A program made the translations under genes and the position numbers. From Alteromonas stellipolaris (GTDB taxonomy: Bacteria; Pseudomonadota; Gammaproteobacteria; Enterobacterales; Alteromonadaceae): a stretch of 64,000 bases of DNA. The DNA is taken from contig NZ_CP013926.1 of NCBI RefSeq assembly GCF_001562115.1, positions 2,046,001-2,110,000 on the forward strand. The letters run 5' to 3'. Each line of letters begins with the position of its first letter. Position 1 is the first letter of the stretch. Below the pieces are notes generated by a model. That model did not search any database and was not told the DNA's origin. It saw only the letters and a program-made list of their open reading frames with translations. Below, piece after piece: positions 20,217 through 28,980 of the stretch.

Positions 20217-20430
20217 ATACTTCAGTAGCTGATACACGCAGCGCTATTTTGTTGGCATCATCATTATAACTATCATCAACCTTGCACTTTCTTCACTGAT
20301 AGCAAAAAGTTATCACCCTGATAGTTAAAATATCGCATAAAATAGTTCATTCATGCCCATCTCACTGTTTATTTCATTTCCTAGCTCTTACAATCCGCGC
20401 GAATAAAAATTGCTGTTAGGAACTGACACC

Positions 20431-21675
20431 ATGTTAGACGTGGCACTCATTGTCATCGCCATTCTTGCACTACTGTGCGTTATCTTTGAAGACCTCATTC
20501 ATGTAGACAAAGCCAAGACCACCCTTTTGCTAGGGACTATTTCTTGGTTACTACTATTTATATTTTCCTCTTCTATTTCTCAGACTGAGCACATCAACAA
20601 CGCGTTAATGAGTAACCTTACCGAAATTTCCACATTGTGGTTGTTTTTGGTGGCAGCGATGACCTTCGTGGCGTATTTAAACCGGAAAGGTTTAATTGAA
20701 AATGTAATGAATATTGTGATGCCCGAGAAAATTAGTTTGAAAGCATTACTGTTTTTCACTGCTATTTTCAGTTTTTGCTTCTCCTCATTAGCCGATAACA
20801 TTACGGCAACTCTGGTATCAATTGCGTTAGTGCTATCTTTGGGCTTGCCATTAAAACAGACTATCCGTTTTTCCGTTCTGGTGGTGTTTGCTGTCAATTC
20901 AGGTGGGGTCTCATTGATTACCGGCGATGTCACAACCTTGATGATTTTCCTGCAACACAAAGTGTCTATTACCGAACTTCTCATGCTGATTGGCCCATCG
21001 TTTGTCACCGTGATGTTGCTAGCTGCATTACTGAGTATTGGTATTACTGGGGAAGTAAGAATTAAAAAGCAGCGAAATGATATTGCATCGGTGGATTACA
21101 TCATTGCCGCCATATTTCTTGCTACCATACTATTTACATTGGCCGCCAACGTCATATTTTCCATTCCGCCGGTTCTTAGCTTTTTAACCGGTATGGCAGT
21201 CATGTTTATGGTGGCAACGCTCTACGGGAAACATAACGACAACGACCCCATACTCGACTACATTCGGTACATTGAATTCGATACCCTGCTGTTTTTCTTA
21301 GGTGTGCTGCTCCTTGTAGGCATGTTGGAACATATTCACGCCCTTAATGGCTTTATGTATTTATACGATTCACTGCCTGTGAGTGTAGCCAATTACCTAA
21401 TGGGGATAGTGTCTTCCATGATAGATAACGTACCGTTAACCGCAGCGTTATTAAAAGCTGATATCGCAATGACGACACCCGAGTGGTTATCGTTCACTTA
21501 TGCGGTGGGTGTGGGAGGCTCTTTATTAGTAATAGGATCTGCAGCGGGTATTGTGGCCATGAGTAAGGTGGAAGGGCTAACGTTTGCAACCTTCTTACGT
21601 TACTCTGGCCTATTACTACTTGCTTATAGTGTTGGCTACGCCATGGTATTACTGTTAGCGAATGCGCTGTACTAG
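20431..21675 (+). CDS. nhaD: NhaD-type sodium/proton antiporter
   Basis: Inner-membrane Na+/H+ antiporter of the ion transporter superfamily, common in marine bacteria, where it exports sodium under alkaline or salty conditions. The ATG at 20431 with TTAGGA upstream is preferred over an open TTG at 20410, giving 414 residues. About twelve hydrophobic segments are present. Conserved blocks are FSSLADNITATLVS and NSGGVSLITGDVTTLM in the first half and SSMIDNVPLTAALLKA in the second. These hold the family's charged and polar transport residues. It is a single-gene unit, convergent with the TerB-like gene. Confidence 0.9.
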   Translation: MLDVALIVIAILALLCVIFEDLIHVDKAKTTLLLGTISWLLLFIFSSSISQTEHINNALMSNLTEISTLWLFLVAAMTFVAYLNRKGLIENVMNIVMPEKISLKALLFFTAIFSFCFSSLADNITATLVSIALVLSLGLPLKQTIRFSVLVVFAVNSGGVSLITGDVTTLMIFLQHKVSITELLMLIGPSFVTVMLLAALLSIGITGEVRIKKQRNDIASVDYIIAAIFLATILFTLAANVIFSIPPVLSFLTGMAVMFMVATLYGKHNDNDPILDYIRYIEFDTLLFFLGVLLLVGMLEHIHALNGFMYLYDSLPVSVANYLMGIVSSMIDNVPLTAALLKADIAMTTPEWLSFTYAVGVGGSLLVIGSAAGIVAMSKVEGLTFATFLRYSGLLLLAYSVGYAMVLLLANALY

Positions 21676-21791
21676 CAAAGACAAGTATTGAGATCACTAT
21701 TTATTGACCGCACGCTTTGCTAGCTATGTTTAGAAACTTGTGTTGCCGAACATCTAGCGAAGATCTAGGCGTTTGCCCAAGCTCTAGGCAG

Positions 21792-22211
21792 CTAGTGCGG
21801 CGCTTGGTTGTTAAGCTGATTAGACAGCGTACTGCTGCCTGCTATCAATGCCTTGGCCAATAGTTTGTGGGTAAGTACCGATAACAGCTCTGTTTCTGCT
21901 TCACTTCGCTCTCCATCAACGCCAGTGATTGCCATGGCAACCTCTAGGGTTTTTTCCGCGTTAAAAGATAGGTCATCTTTTAACGCGCGCATGAACTCAA
22001 GTTCATCGCCAGTATCAATAGCTTGTCTGGTCTGGTAAATCGTATCGTTTAAAAAAGCTTCCCGGCAGATTGGACTCTGCCAATCTAGTTCTTCAACCAT
22101 GGAATTGAGATAATCTTGTTCAGATAACGTCACCATACCGTCTACTTGGTATAACAATACTGACAATTTGATAAGTGCTTGGTTAAAGGTTTGTTGCTGT
22201 GAAAGTTGCAT
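21792..22211 (-). CDS. TerB-like small acidic protein
   Basis: A 139-residue, all-helical cytoplasmic protein resembling the TerB (tellurite resistance/DUF533-like) fold. The pattern ALIKLSVLLYQVDGMVTLSEQDY followed by a second helical pair with AMAITGVDGERSEAE is typical; acidic positions in the two VDG stretches may bind metal. The start has AGAGGA upstream. No other ter gene is present, so tellurite resistance should not be assumed. It lies 274 bp beyond the end of the SMC-like operon and on the same strand. Confidence 0.75.
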   Translation of the reverse strand: MQLSQQQTFNQALIKLSVLLYQVDGMVTLSEQDYLNSMVEELDWQSPICREAFLNDTIYQTRQAIDTGDELEFMRALKDDLSFNAEKTLEVAMAITGVDGERSEAETELLSVLTHKLLAKALIAGSSTLSNQLNNQAPH

Positions 22212-22485
22212 AGTTTCATCCTCTTCGTGCCATACGCATTGGCACCACTACTTGCCCGCATCCTGCTAGGCAGTTTATTGTTTTTCACGAGAGTATTAAT
22301 GTTGCTCCTGCTCGTTGACAGCTATATTACGCCACCATGAACAATTAAGTTCAATGTGTGAATTAAATGTAAAATAACTGTTGCTATTATAGTCTTTTCT
22401 TTGCGAGATCCAAGTAAACTTGCGTATAAGAAGCCCGAAATAAGTGTAAAGACAAATGTAAAAACCAATATAATAAATAGAGCCG

Positions 22486-23706
22486 CTAGCGCAGCCCTAG
22501 GGTGATATCGTTAATGTAGAAGTTGCCTGTAAACGTTTTGTCATTTTCACCATGAGGATCGAGGGCAAAAAATTGCTTTTCTTGATCGGCAAGCGCTTGA
22601 TAGCCTCCAATCACTTGATACATCCATACCTCACGATCAAACGCTAACGCTTTTTCTTCATAATAGGTTAACGCTGTTTTCGGTTGGCCCGAATCAATAA
22701 CCTCACAGAAGAAGTCTTCTATGGCTAACTGTAATTCATCCTTTTCAAGAGATACCGTAGATTGTTCGGTTACATCGATATCTTGCTGTGGTTCAGCATC
22801 ATCATGTTTAGTAGCACGTTGATGAATATGCGTAAGCGAGGACACAATCTCTTGGTAATCGTTTTCGTGCTCAACATTATTCACATCTGGCGCAGCGGCA
22901 CTCATCACGCTGCTTGATTGATTAAACAGTACTGGCACTTGCGTCAAGTTAGTGTAGTTACCCGGCGCAAAGTCAGGGTGTTGCTCCATGTGTAGCAAGT
23001 AGCCCTTAAGCAAGCGAGTACGACCTTGGAATTCTCGAAACCGGCCAAGTAAATCTATCAAACGCGCTTGCACCACCGAGAGTTCTTGCGCGGCTTTTGA
23101 AAAGCGCTGCTGCAAAGACACCACCAGCAAATGGCGAAGTTCGCGGTTTGAACCCGCTATTTCACTTAATTCATCGAAGCGGAAACATTCCAGCTGTGAT
23201 AGCAAGTCAGTCACCTGCCCTTGCGCTAGTTCATTTTCACGAATTTTCGCATCTACCGACGACACATAACCAAACTCATTAGTAATGCGCCCGAACAACA
23301 CACGTACGCTGTTCGATAAAGACTCTGACAGTTGATACACATGCTCGGTTAAATCGCTCATGTGCGCAGCGGATTCGTTGTATTTATTGTAATGCAGGGC
23401 TTCTTTATAATGCTCTGCTAAGGTTTTTAAACTCGCGAGCGACGCACCGATATTGGCATTAATGGTGCGGTTTCTTTCATCTTGTAAGCTACCTTCTAGT
23501 AACGTACGAACTGCACTTTTAAGTCGTAATTCACTTTGCGATTCAGGGCGCCACAGCACACCAAGCTGCACCAATTGCTCTAATACCTTAGGGCTGTGGT
23601 TTTGCTCATCAACCGTGCCGTTTATATAAACCTGCATGATAAGGTCGCTGTGCTTACCCAATGCATTTAGTAAGCGAGCACCTGTTTGAATAAGCGCTTG
23701 GCTCAT
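22486..23706 (-). CDS. Kleisin-like subunit of an SMC-type complex (MukF/MksF/JetA position)
   Basis: Unnamed 406-residue protein, third gene of the SMC-like operon. The N-terminal 60 residues look like a winged helix (VLEQLVQLGVLWRP). The middle (about 80-240) is helical and coiled-coil-like, with an acidic, Gln-rich linker near 285-320. A C-terminal domain follows (about 325-406). This N-winged helix, helical middle, linker and C-domain plan is that of MukF-like kleisins. It overlaps the preceding gene by four bases (ATGA), so fixed stoichiometry is likely. The family assignment rests on layout, size and position, with no motif that proves it. Confidence 0.6.
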   Translation of the reverse strand: MSQALIQTGARLLNALGKHSDLIMQVYINGTVDEQNHSPKVLEQLVQLGVLWRPESQSELRLKSAVRTLLEGSLQDERNRTINANIGASLASLKTLAEHYKEALHYNKYNESAAHMSDLTEHVYQLSESLSNSVRVLFGRITNEFGYVSSVDAKIRENELAQGQVTDLLSQLECFRFDELSEIAGSNRELRHLLVVSLQQRFSKAAQELSVVQARLIDLLGRFREFQGRTRLLKGYLLHMEQHPDFAPGNYTNLTQVPVLFNQSSSVMSAAAPDVNNVEHENDYQEIVSSLTHIHQRATKHDDAEPQQDIDVTEQSTVSLEKDELQLAIEDFFCEVIDSGQPKTALTYYEEKALAFDREVWMYQVIGGYQALADQEKQFFALDPHGENDKTFTGNFYINDITLGLR

Positions 23707-24338
23707 AACAAACTACCCTGGGTAATAGCAGCATCAGCTTGCTCAGATAAACTTAACGCTTCTGTTTCATCAATAAAACGCAGCATTTCATACAAGTGCT
23801 CTACTTTACCGGTGGCAAGGTAAATCTGCTTTTCTGGGTTTGGCTTGGTTAAGTAACCCATTTCGGTTAAGCGTTTAAATACCTGCTTTAACTGGCCATC
23901 TAAATTCACGCTGGTAGAACCAAACATGCGGTAACGAGAAATTTTCTCTAGTTGCTCGGCATACGCAGGGGTATCTTCAATAGTAGTTTGCAGTTCGTTT
24001 AAGCGAATAGCGTTGCCCATAGTCACCGGCATATCAGACTCATTGGCTTGTTGTACTAACAACAACCATTCCACCAGCGGCACTAAGTTCGACGCAGTAT
24101 CCTGAAACTGTTGGGTTAGAATTTTGCGCTCTGCCTCACCAATGGTTAAGTAACTGGCAAAAAAAACATCGCCTTCAGCTGTGCTTGAAAGTGTGCGGTT
24201 TAGCAATGCTAAATGAGGCTCTAATTGCTGAGCTTTCTCACGGTTTTTCAAAAAGCGCCATGCTTCTTCGTCAGTAACCTGACAAATAAAAGTCCCTTGC
24301 AATAGTGCGCTTAACACGCGGCCTTGTTCCGTCATCAT
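23703..24338 (-). CDS. Winged-helix small subunit (MukE/MksE/JetB position)
   Basis: A 211-residue protein between the ATPase and kleisin-like genes, overlapping both by four bases. It has the size of MksE. The C-terminal third has a winged-helix-like block (LKQVFKRLTEMGYLTKP followed by KQIYLATGKVEHLYEML), while the N-terminal part is helical. AGGAG lies eight bases before the start, inside the ATPase gene. MukE-type proteins bind the kleisin and steer SMC activity. I infer that role from position and fold pattern, since no signature motif exists for this family. Confidence 0.6.
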   Translation of the reverse strand: MMTEQGRVLSALLQGTFICQVTDEEAWRFLKNREKAQQLEPHLALLNRTLSSTAEGDVFFASYLTIGEAERKILTQQFQDTASNLVPLVEWLLLVQQANESDMPVTMGNAIRLNELQTTIEDTPAYAEQLEKISRYRMFGSTSVNLDGQLKQVFKRLTEMGYLTKPNPEKQIYLATGKVEHLYEMLRFIDETEALSLSEQADAAITQGSLL

Positions 24339-27300
24339 GATAATGTCTCCTGGCTAGCGGCATTCCCTTTATCTTGTGCTTTTTTAGCCTGTAGGCGAGC
24401 AGCAATACCACTGGTTCTCGGCTGAACTACCTGCAACTGGCGGGTGACTTTGTCAATAAGGTAGCGATTCTCAAACAAAGTCAGTACTTCCGATTCAGGG
24501 TTCGGGAATGCGCCTACAACACTAATATTGTTGTTCTGACAGGCATCGAAAATTTTCTTCACGTTGCTTTGATGCAGTGTACCCAACTCATCAATGGGCC
24601 AGTGTACGGTTGCTTCTGCATCGCCTCGCAATAAACGGGTAAAGGCCAGTAAGAACTTACATAAAATAAGGTAAGCCATACCATGACTAGACGATTCATT
24701 TAACTGGCGATCGGTGCGAATAACCAAGTCGCTCTTGCCTTCACGTAAATGAAGTTCGATATCAAGCAATTTACTGATGCCGCCAGTAAGTGCAGCGCGC
24801 CCTAAAATGTCTAGCACACGACGCATACTTAGCCCGTACTCTTCATCAGGCAAGGTATTTGCGCCCTCTTCCATCCAGTGCTCGTACAGCTTTCTAAACT
24901 GCTCTAGTTCTGGCCAAAATTCTAGCTCGCTAATGCGAGAGCGAATCTTCACCGCAGAATCAGACACACCATCTAGGAACAATTCACCGTCAACTTCTTG
25001 AGTAATTCGGCGGCTTTGCGACACAATACGCTTGTCTATATCTGCAAGTACAAAGTAGTACTGAGACAAATCGGCACCGAATATTCTGCCTTGCTCACGT
25101 AAGCCTTGTAGTTTCTGCGGCACTATTACATTAAGCAACTGAGATAAGTGAGATACCATACGGCGATGGTCGAAGCTCTTTACCCCGTGGGCGTTAATAG
25201 TGGCGCATTCTTCACGCGCGCGTTCCCAGGTATCAGACAGCCCAGTTCCAGCTTGCGCTGCAATTAGCTGATCGAATCTTTCTACATAAGCACGAATATC
25301 GCTATAAAGGGTGTCTCGTTCTTGCAAATGCCCTTGTACTTCAGAAATACGCTGGTTCACACTGACATCGTCATGCTTAATTTCAGTAAACTCTTTTGCA
25401 GCTTGCAGGGTAAGCTTACTGAGTGATTTGCTTAACGTACGAACTTGTTCTAGTTGATCTGTTGCAGTTTTCAGCCTAGTTTCAAGTGAAGCCTGCATCT
25501 CAAGTAGTTGTTCACGCGTCGCTTTATATTCACTTTGCTTTTGAGCCAAACCGCGCTCAGATTCCCCTAACGATTTCCGCGCTTTTGCCAGTTCGTCTTG
25601 CCATACCACTTTTTGTTTAGTGAATATGGTAGTGTACCAACGCTCATAATCGGCCACTTTATGGCGGTGGGTTTCGGTGCGGTTTATATCTTCTTTCAGC
25701 TTATTAATTTGCTTCTTAAGCTGACCTATTTCGTCGATGTCTACACCGCGATTATTCAGCTCATTTTCAAGCCACTTTTGCATATCTTCACGGTCGCGAG
25801 CGGCATTCGCTTTTGCCTGCTGCATGTCTTTATCAATTTGAGAAATACGCCCTGTGCTATCGGCAATTAGCTGTTGCCAATGGAAGCTATGTTCTGTTTC
25901 CGACTCTCGCTGCTGATCTTTTATTTCGTCACGGCTAAGTTCATATTGGGCTTTGGCTTGTTTTTGGGCTTGAAGATTAGCTTCAAGCTTTGTTTTCGCC
26001 TTTTGCTTGCGTGCGGAAAGCGCCTGCTGATATTCACTTAACAGGCTATCACGGTCTTGTTGAGCGCGCTTACGGCTAGCTTCAGCACTTTTAACCGCAT
26101 TGTCTTTTTGCGTCATCGACAATTCAGCATTGCGAACATCTTCATTGGCTTTAGCTAAGCGCGTTTCGCATTCATTCTGCGCAGCAAGGGATGCCGCTTG
26201 ACGAGTTTCAGCTAACTGAAGCTGTTGCTTCAAGGCTTGTTCAGTTTGCGCGTATTCTGGCGTTTCAAGCTCTGAGAGGGCTAAGTTGATGCCCATCAGC
26301 GAAGTGCTAGTTCCGCTGGTGTCTGATTTAGCGTCTTCGGCAGCTTTAGTCACGCTGGGGCTTAAGTCGTTCCGGTCTAACAATTCAGGGCGAAGTACTT
26401 TACCTAGGGTTAATTCCCAATCATCAACATTGGCACGTAAGAACTCTAGCAATGAGCCCTCACCTGGGTACAGCAAGCTATTGATTTTTGAAACTGCACT
26501 TTCTTCTTTTTGAAAGGCAACGCGCGCTTTATCAAGGGCGTTTGAAGCATCTTGCCTAAACTGCACCGCTTTACTATGGGCTTGCTGAGTTTGTCGGTAA
26601 GCCGCTCGAGCTGCATCTTCGTTAACTGACGCTTCTTTAGTGGCGGCATCAAGCAAATCTAATTGCGACTGCTCAAATTCGTTGTAACCCGCGTTAGATA
26701 GCGAGGCCTTTAGTTCAGCTTCCGCGACTTTAAGTTCACCAGAGGCGGTTTGATAATTTGCTTGTAAGGTGCTGAGCTGGCCTGCGTAATCATCGCGAAT
26801 GCGGGCAATGGCTTCATGTTCTTGTTGCGTTTGCTCTGCTTTGGTTTCCGCTGCCTCTTGCCTAGCCGCTGATAGCGACTCTAAGGAAAGTGACAACTTA
26901 TCGCCTAGTTCAGCCAATCGCTTGTTATAGGCTGATTCTATATCTTGGTGTTTTTCGGTAAGTAATAGATAGCGGCTGTCGGCCAATTCACGGGCGTTTT
27001 GCCATTGCGCTAAATTAGCAACGTCTTCTTTTAACTGGTCGATATTCTGGTCTTGCCATTTATCGAATTCACGTTCAACGGTATCCAGTTCACTGGTGTA
27101 TTTTTCAACATCGGCCCGGGCAGACGAAATAACTTGATTAAGATGATCCCGCGTATCGTGCCACTGACTATCAGTTTGTTTACGCTGGAAGGTATTCTCG
27201 TCTAATTCGTTTTTAGTGGTATCAACGCGAGTAGATAAGTGTACCTTATCAAGCTCAAAGCTATGCTTTAAGTTGGCTAACAGTTGCTCAATGCTGCTTA

Positions 27301-28075
27301 ACGCCATATCGGCTTGTTCAAGTTTGCTGAACTCAGGGCGAATATTGTCGAACTGTTTAATTAACTGGCACTCTTTAATCCAGTCATCAACACGATTACG
27401 GCTTAAGCCTGATGTAGGCGGTGTTACCCCATCTTCTTCCAAAATAGCGGCAATCATGGCTTTGATGGTTTCCATCTTGCCTTCTTTTGAATGCACTGCT
27501 TTTGCAAGCTTTTCAATATGACGCATATGCTTGCTGGGCTCGCACAGGCTGAATATTTTGGCGTAACCTAATAGTTCTCGACCGTTACCGCTTTGGTTTA
27601 ATACACCATGATCGTTTTGTACAATCGCGCGGAAATCTTTGGTGTTCAGCAAACTGGTTACCATCACGTTATTGCGTTTCATTGCGCGAGCAAGTTCTGC
27701 ACTGCTTACGCTAACGTGTTTACCACTTTTTTGCTTAATTAAGTAATCGTCAATATCGAACGGTTTACCTACTAAGCGATAGTTAACGCCCGTGCCATTA
27801 GAGCTTAAAACCGCTTGGCATATATCACCGTCGGCGCGGGCATACTCATAAATAATAAAGCTAGATAAACGAGGTAAGTACCAACGTTCAAAACTGTCAC
27901 GGGTGGCTGGTACTACACGACTAGGATATTCGCCGTAAAAAACTGGAATGAGCCGCTGCAAAGTCGTTTTACCCGATGCATTCGTACCACAGATGTTGGT
28001 ATGCCCATCAAGCTTTAATTCAACCACACCCGGCAAATGGGTATCGATGAGAACAATACGTTTTAAGCCTGCCAT
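24335..28075 (-). CDS. SMC-like ATPase, DUF3584-type (MukB/MksB/JetC position)
   Basis: A 1246-residue SMC-type ATPase. Walker A GTNASGKTT is at residues 30-38. The conserved YLP follows soon after (RWYLPRLSSF), as I recall for DUF3584. A long coiled-coil region rich in Gln, Glu, Ala and Lys runs from about 260 to 1000. Near the C-terminus come a signature-like NESSSHGMAYLI (about 1125) and Walker B HWPIDELG (about 1158), so both halves of an ABC head are intact. It would dimerise and act on DNA. It is first in a three-gene operon in the order ATPase, small subunit, kleisin-like subunit. Assignment to DUF3584 is from memory of its motifs. Confidence 0.85.
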   Translation of the reverse strand: MAGLKRIVLIDTHLPGVVELKLDGHTNICGTNASGKTTLQRLIPVFYGEYPSRVVPATRDSFERWYLPRLSSFIIYEYARADGDICQAVLSSNGTGVNYRLVGKPFDIDDYLIKQKSGKHVSVSSAELARAMKRNNVMVTSLLNTKDFRAIVQNDHGVLNQSGNGRELLGYAKIFSLCEPSKHMRHIEKLAKAVHSKEGKMETIKAMIAAILEEDGVTPPTSGLSRNRVDDWIKECQLIKQFDNIRPEFSKLEQADMALSSIEQLLANLKHSFELDKVHLSTRVDTTKNELDENTFQRKQTDSQWHDTRDHLNQVISSARADVEKYTSELDTVEREFDKWQDQNIDQLKEDVANLAQWQNARELADSRYLLLTEKHQDIESAYNKRLAELGDKLSLSLESLSAARQEAAETKAEQTQQEHEAIARIRDDYAGQLSTLQANYQTASGELKVAEAELKASLSNAGYNEFEQSQLDLLDAATKEASVNEDAARAAYRQTQQAHSKAVQFRQDASNALDKARVAFQKEESAVSKINSLLYPGEGSLLEFLRANVDDWELTLGKVLRPELLDRNDLSPSVTKAAEDAKSDTSGTSTSLMGINLALSELETPEYAQTEQALKQQLQLAETRQAASLAAQNECETRLAKANEDVRNAELSMTQKDNAVKSAEASRKRAQQDRDSLLSEYQQALSARKQKAKTKLEANLQAQKQAKAQYELSRDEIKDQQRESETEHSFHWQQLIADSTGRISQIDKDMQQAKANAARDREDMQKWLENELNNRGVDIDEIGQLKKQINKLKEDINRTETHRHKVADYERWYTTIFTKQKVVWQDELAKARKSLGESERGLAQKQSEYKATREQLLEMQASLETRLKTATDQLEQVRTLSKSLSKLTLQAAKEFTEIKHDDVSVNQRISEVQGHLQERDTLYSDIRAYVERFDQLIAAQAGTGLSDTWERAREECATINAHGVKSFDHRRMVSHLSQLLNVIVPQKLQGLREQGRIFGADLSQYYFVLADIDKRIVSQSRRITQEVDGELFLDGVSDSAVKIRSRISELEFWPELEQFRKLYEHWMEEGANTLPDEEYGLSMRRVLDILGRAALTGGISKLLDIELHLREGKSDLVIRTDRQLNESSSHGMAYLILCKFLLAFTRLLRGDAEATVHWPIDELGTLHQSNVKKIFDACQNNNISVVGAFPNPESEVLTLFENRYLIDKVTRQLQVVQPRTSGIAARLQAKKAQDKGNAASQETLS

Positions 28076-28329
28076 TCAGTATCCTATTATTTTGAGTATC
28101 AGCACACAGCCCCCTTTGGAGCTTGAAGCACATTTATCTATTTTAAACGTTGTATTTTTACAATTAACAAATTGCACCTCAGATGCTACTTGTAAATCGA
28201 TTAATGAGCCGTTCAGTGTATTATGAAATGAATGATTTGCACAGGCAGTATGAAGAGACAAACACAGTAGAATGAATGACTGCTGTTTTTTTACGCAATG
28301 GTGATAAGTGTTGTACTAAAAAGGGAAAG

Positions 28330-28740
28330 TTAAGCGACTACCTTGGCAGTAGTAACGTGGAAACCATGCTTAGTAAGCCATGCGAAACCTTCGCTCGAAT
28401 TCTCGACATGACAAATATTGTCCTTGTGTTTCTCTGCATCTAACATGCGATTAAGCTGGTACGTTTTAAGTGCGTGATCTTTATAGACCCTTGCAGTATG
28501 TGTCATATTATTAACTTGTGCCCAAACAAGCATTTCATTAATGACAGGCTCTACGTCTGGGGTAGACAACGCCCATTCGTCAAAATAAACAAGGTGTGCC
28601 CAAGGAGTATGATTAAGCTGTCGGCCTACTTTTTTAAATTCTTGGCTAAATTTCTCTGCAATAGCAAGATCCCAAGCGCCTTTGACATGCACAATCACCA
28701 CATTATTGTCTGTTCTAATGAAGTAGTTCGCTTTGATCAT
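28330..28740 (-). CDS. Small STAS-like protein, unknown function
   Basis: A 136-residue cytoplasmic protein beginning with two beta strands (NYFIRTDNNVVIVHVKGAW) and alternating strands and helices, which resembles SpoIIAA/STAS-like folds. No catalytic motif is seen. It lies 254 bp upstream of the SMC-like ATPase on the same strand and downstream of ffh's end. A link to either is not supported beyond position. Confidence 0.6.
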   Translation of the reverse strand: MIKANYFIRTDNNVVIVHVKGAWDLAIAEKFSQEFKKVGRQLNHTPWAHLVYFDEWALSTPDVEPVINEMLVWAQVNNMTHTARVYKDHALKTYQLNRMLDAEKHKDNICHVENSSEGFAWLTKHGFHVTTAKVVA

Positions 28741-28922
28741 TATGGTCTCGTATCAAAAACTAATCGCGTAAGACTTTATTATAGCTCACGGTTGTCTAAA
28801 CCATAATTTTACTAACTGATAAAATTCACTTAATTAGCAATACAGGAGCGGTGATAGACGCGAAAACTGCTTACGTTCTGTCACTTAAACCAAACGACTC
28901 GCCTATAGAATTTGATGCAAGA

Positions 28923-28958
28923 AAATAAAAAAAGCCCCATCTTAAAGGATGAGGCTTT
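28923..28958 (-). terminator. Rho-independent terminator after ffh
   Basis: An 11-bp stem (AAAGCCTCATC/GATGGGGCTTT, one wobble pair) with a six-base loop is followed on the minus strand by a run of T. It lies 23 bp beyond the ffh stop and can act in both directions in principle. Confidence 0.9.
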
Positions 28959-28980
28959 CAACATAATTAATTTTTTTAGG

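Noticed and set aside
21672..21723. Inverted repeat CTAGCAAAG/CTTTGCTAG around the nhaD stop
   Set aside because: A 9-bp stem with a 34-base loop and no T-run; weak as a terminator and not worth a feature.
21792..22211. Tellurite resistance locus
   Set aside because: A single TerB-like gene without terACDE partners does not support that role.
22486..28075. Complete Wadjet (JetABCD) defence system
   Set aside because: No JetD-type nuclease gene is visible on either side; I report only an SMC-like operon.
28076..28261. A 61-residue frame ending right at the SMC-like ATPase start
   Set aside because: TTG start with no ribosome site, odd composition, no domain; the ATPase has its own AGGA site.
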